64,000 bases of DNA, from positions 6,436,501 to 6,500,500 of the forward strand of contig NC_036447.1 in the NCBI RefSeq assembly GCF_002775205.1. Reading direction: 5' to 3'. The first letter of the stretch is position 1; each line of letters begins with the position of its first letter. The DNA is from Xiphophorus maculatus. Lineage: Eukaryota; Chordata; Actinopteri; Cyprinodontiformes; Poeciliidae. This document shows, piece by piece, positions 43,176 to 64,000 of this stretch. The notes under the pieces were generated by a model. The model saw nothing but the letters and a program-made list of their open reading frames with translations, was not told the DNA's origin and did no database searches. The position numbers and the translations under genes are program-made.

Positions 43176-43399
43176 AATAAAATTAGGCATTCAGCTCAGA
43201 AGACACTTTTTCCTTCCACCTAATTTTCCACGCATGATGTTATTCGATAGCTATCAAGTTCGCCGTGTTTCCTGTGATTATGTGGGTCATGATTTTCTAT
43301 TTTAAAGATACTTTTTCCTTGCTCTTGTGTGAACTTTTAATCTTCCAAGAAACTGACTTTTATTTCTTTATTTCATGATATATAAACTGTGGAAATATA

Positions 43400-43954
43400 C
43401 AGAGGTGGACAGAGTACTTAAAAATTGTTCTCAAGTAAGGGTAACAGTACTTCAGCATATTTTACCCAAGTAAAAGTAAAAAGTAGATGTCCAAGAAATT
43501 ACTCAAGAGTTAAAAAGTATTTGGTAAAAAGTCTACTCAAGTACTGATTAAGTGATCAAATTATCAATCATTTAATATTTAAAAATTACATCATCAGATG
43601 GACCAAAATGTAAAGTGAAGTGGAAATTTTGGTATTTTAAGGACAAAAATAACAAGAATTCATAAGTAACAACAACAAAAATATTCAGGTAAAACAAAAT
43701 TTTTCCAAATCAGTTTCATTCAATAAAAAACTTATGAAAGTTTAACATAAACTGCAGGTGTGTGTCTGTCTGGTGAATTTTTGGTTAAAACGTTTTTGTT
43801 TTTCATTCAGTGGGTAGAAATCCAGAAATTTTACTCAAATAAGAATAGAAATACTTCATAATAAAATTACTCAAGTAAAAGTAAAAAATACAGCGTAGTA
43901 TAAATATTCCTAAAAGTACTCCTCCCTGAATGTAGCTAGTTACTCCCAAACTCT
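43400..43954 (+). mobile_element. CAGAGGTGG MITE with target duplication
   Basis: Starts CAGAGGTGGACAGAGTACTT and ends AGTTACTCCCAAACTCTA. Flanked by GAAATATA (43392-43399) and GAAATGTA (43955-43962), an 8-bp duplication with one mismatch, pointing to hAT. The interior has many TACTCAAGTA blocks. It ends about 160 bp before the ABCC10 first coding exon. Confidence 0.75.
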
Positions 43955-44111
43955 AGAAATGTATATATTCCTCCTATGTATGATGAATTTATAAAGTTTA
44001 GGTTTTGCATACTGAATTTTACTTTGGATGATATTGTAATTTAGTGACCTCCACCTGTATGAACCTATAAAGAAAAACAACTCTGTTCTGGCACACTTTC
44101 TCTTTCTACAG

Positions 44112-44138
44112 ATGTGTTTTGAAATGGCGTCAGTCTAA
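44112..44138 (+). promoter_or_regulatory. Upstream ORF before ABCC10
   Basis: ATG at 44112 opens an 8-codon frame (MCFEMASV) ending TAA, 12 nt before the ABCC10 ATG. A second in-frame ATG lies at 44124. The first ATG directly follows CTTTCTACAG, a good 3' splice site, so it is in the mRNA if a 5' UTR exon lies upstream. Such a uORF could lower or regulate translation; this is inference. Confidence 0.45.
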
Positions 44139-44150
44139 AAGGAGGTCAGG

Positions 44151-63307
<19,157 letters not shown>

Positions 63308-63649
63308 GTGAGTCTCACATTTATTTCTTTATTTCTAACAGACAAAAGTAAAAACAAGGAAAATTAAAACAAATTATCATCATGCCAAGTTACATGCAAT
63401 TTTATATTATCTGTTTTAAAAGGAGCAGGTAGAAGATACAAGATCTTATAATGTCCTGCGCCTTTCATACTCATCAACTTATAATCAATTAAATATCCAA
63501 ACACCAGAAAAACATAAATTACTTATCGTACAACTGTAACCAAACACTTAATTAAATTTTTAACACAAAGAGAAGGGAACACAGACAAAAAGGAAAAGCC
63601 AAAAAATCCATCCATTTTCTGCTCACCTTTGTCCCTAATGGGGACAAGG

Positions 63650-63925
63650 GCCAATAATTTAGGCCAATAATTCCTTAATATTGATGAAAAAGTTTTAATC
63701 CCATAGACAGATTATTTTACTCATAACAAGACATTTTTCCCTTGTTATAAGTGAAATAATCTGCCAGTAGAACCAGTACTTTAAAAAAATATCAATATTA
63801 AGGGATTATTGACTTAAAACAAGCTGCTATTTCTTGCAGAAAAGTTACTTGTAAGTTAGTTTTGTTTTAAGATATTTGTACTGGAGACTAGAACAAAAAT
63901 ATGTCGTAAAACTTAATAGGATTGT
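63650..63925. mobile_element. Foldback element, copy 5
   Basis: AATTCCTTAATATTGATGAA, then CATAACAAGACATTTTTCCC, AATCTGCCAGTAGAACCAGT and AAGTTAGTTTTGTTTTAAGA. The left outer part is missing. It lies in ABCC10 intron 19, which runs to the window edge. Confidence 0.75.
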
Positions 63926-64000
63926 TTTATTTTGTTTTGTTTTTGGCATTGAAATAATCTCCATTTTAAACAGTTTTTTAAGCTGGTTTATATTTGCACT

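Overview
The window is vertebrate nuclear DNA from a ray-finned (teleost) fish. It holds three protein-coding genes, all on the + strand, split by GT-AG introns and spread through A/T-rich DNA full of fish-type transposable elements. By protein recognition they are SOCS7 (complete, 9 coding exons, 1300-14873, about 800 aa), SP2 (complete, 8 coding exons, 21612-34659, about 598 aa) and ABCC10/MRP7 (19 coding exons from 44151; the last exons lie past the right edge). Every exon junction was checked for reading phase, and each coding sequence stays open across all its joins. The tRNA-derived SINE, Tc1 and hAT miniature elements, L2-like and Tx1-type L1 LINE pieces and foldback elements suggest a percomorph fish. 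The species cannot be named from this.

Layout. 1-343 is a Tc1-like remnant and 365-840 an A/T-rich tandem repeat. 940-2696 is the GC-rich SOCS7 5' region and large first exon. SOCS7 introns carry hAT-type elements, a possible solo LTR, a SINE (about 10795-11022) and a hAT MITE with a perfect 8-bp target duplication (14423-14678). 14874-21611 holds a probable long SOCS7 3' UTR, a CTCF-like site and the CCAAT-box SP2 promoter. SP2 follows, starting with a 7-nt coding portion of exon 1. 34660-44150 is a spacer with the SP2 3' UTR, two L1 3' ends in inverted orientation, long (TA)n tracts with perfect hairpins, and an L2-like LINE. ABCC10 runs from 44151 to the end; its introns hold repeated copies of a large foldback element, some with other elements nested inside.

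The genes do not form an operon or a shared pathway. SOCS7 is a cytokine/insulin-signalling adaptor for a CUL5 ubiquitin ligase, SP2 is a zinc-finger transcription factor, and ABCC10 is an ATP-driven exporter. In human, SOCS7 and SP2 lie apart on chromosome 17 and ABCC10 is on chromosome 6, so this tight cluster is a fish arrangement or a rearrangement.

I found no clearly new biological system. The most useful oddities are a 75-nt stop-free, in-frame intron in ABCC10 (60123-60197), RFX X-box palindromes carried by two transposon families, a triple CCAAT promoter on SP2 (whose product is itself recruited to CCAAT promoters), tandem splice acceptors in SP2 and SOCS7, a uORF just upstream of ABCC10, and a template-switch-like palindrome in an SP2 intron.
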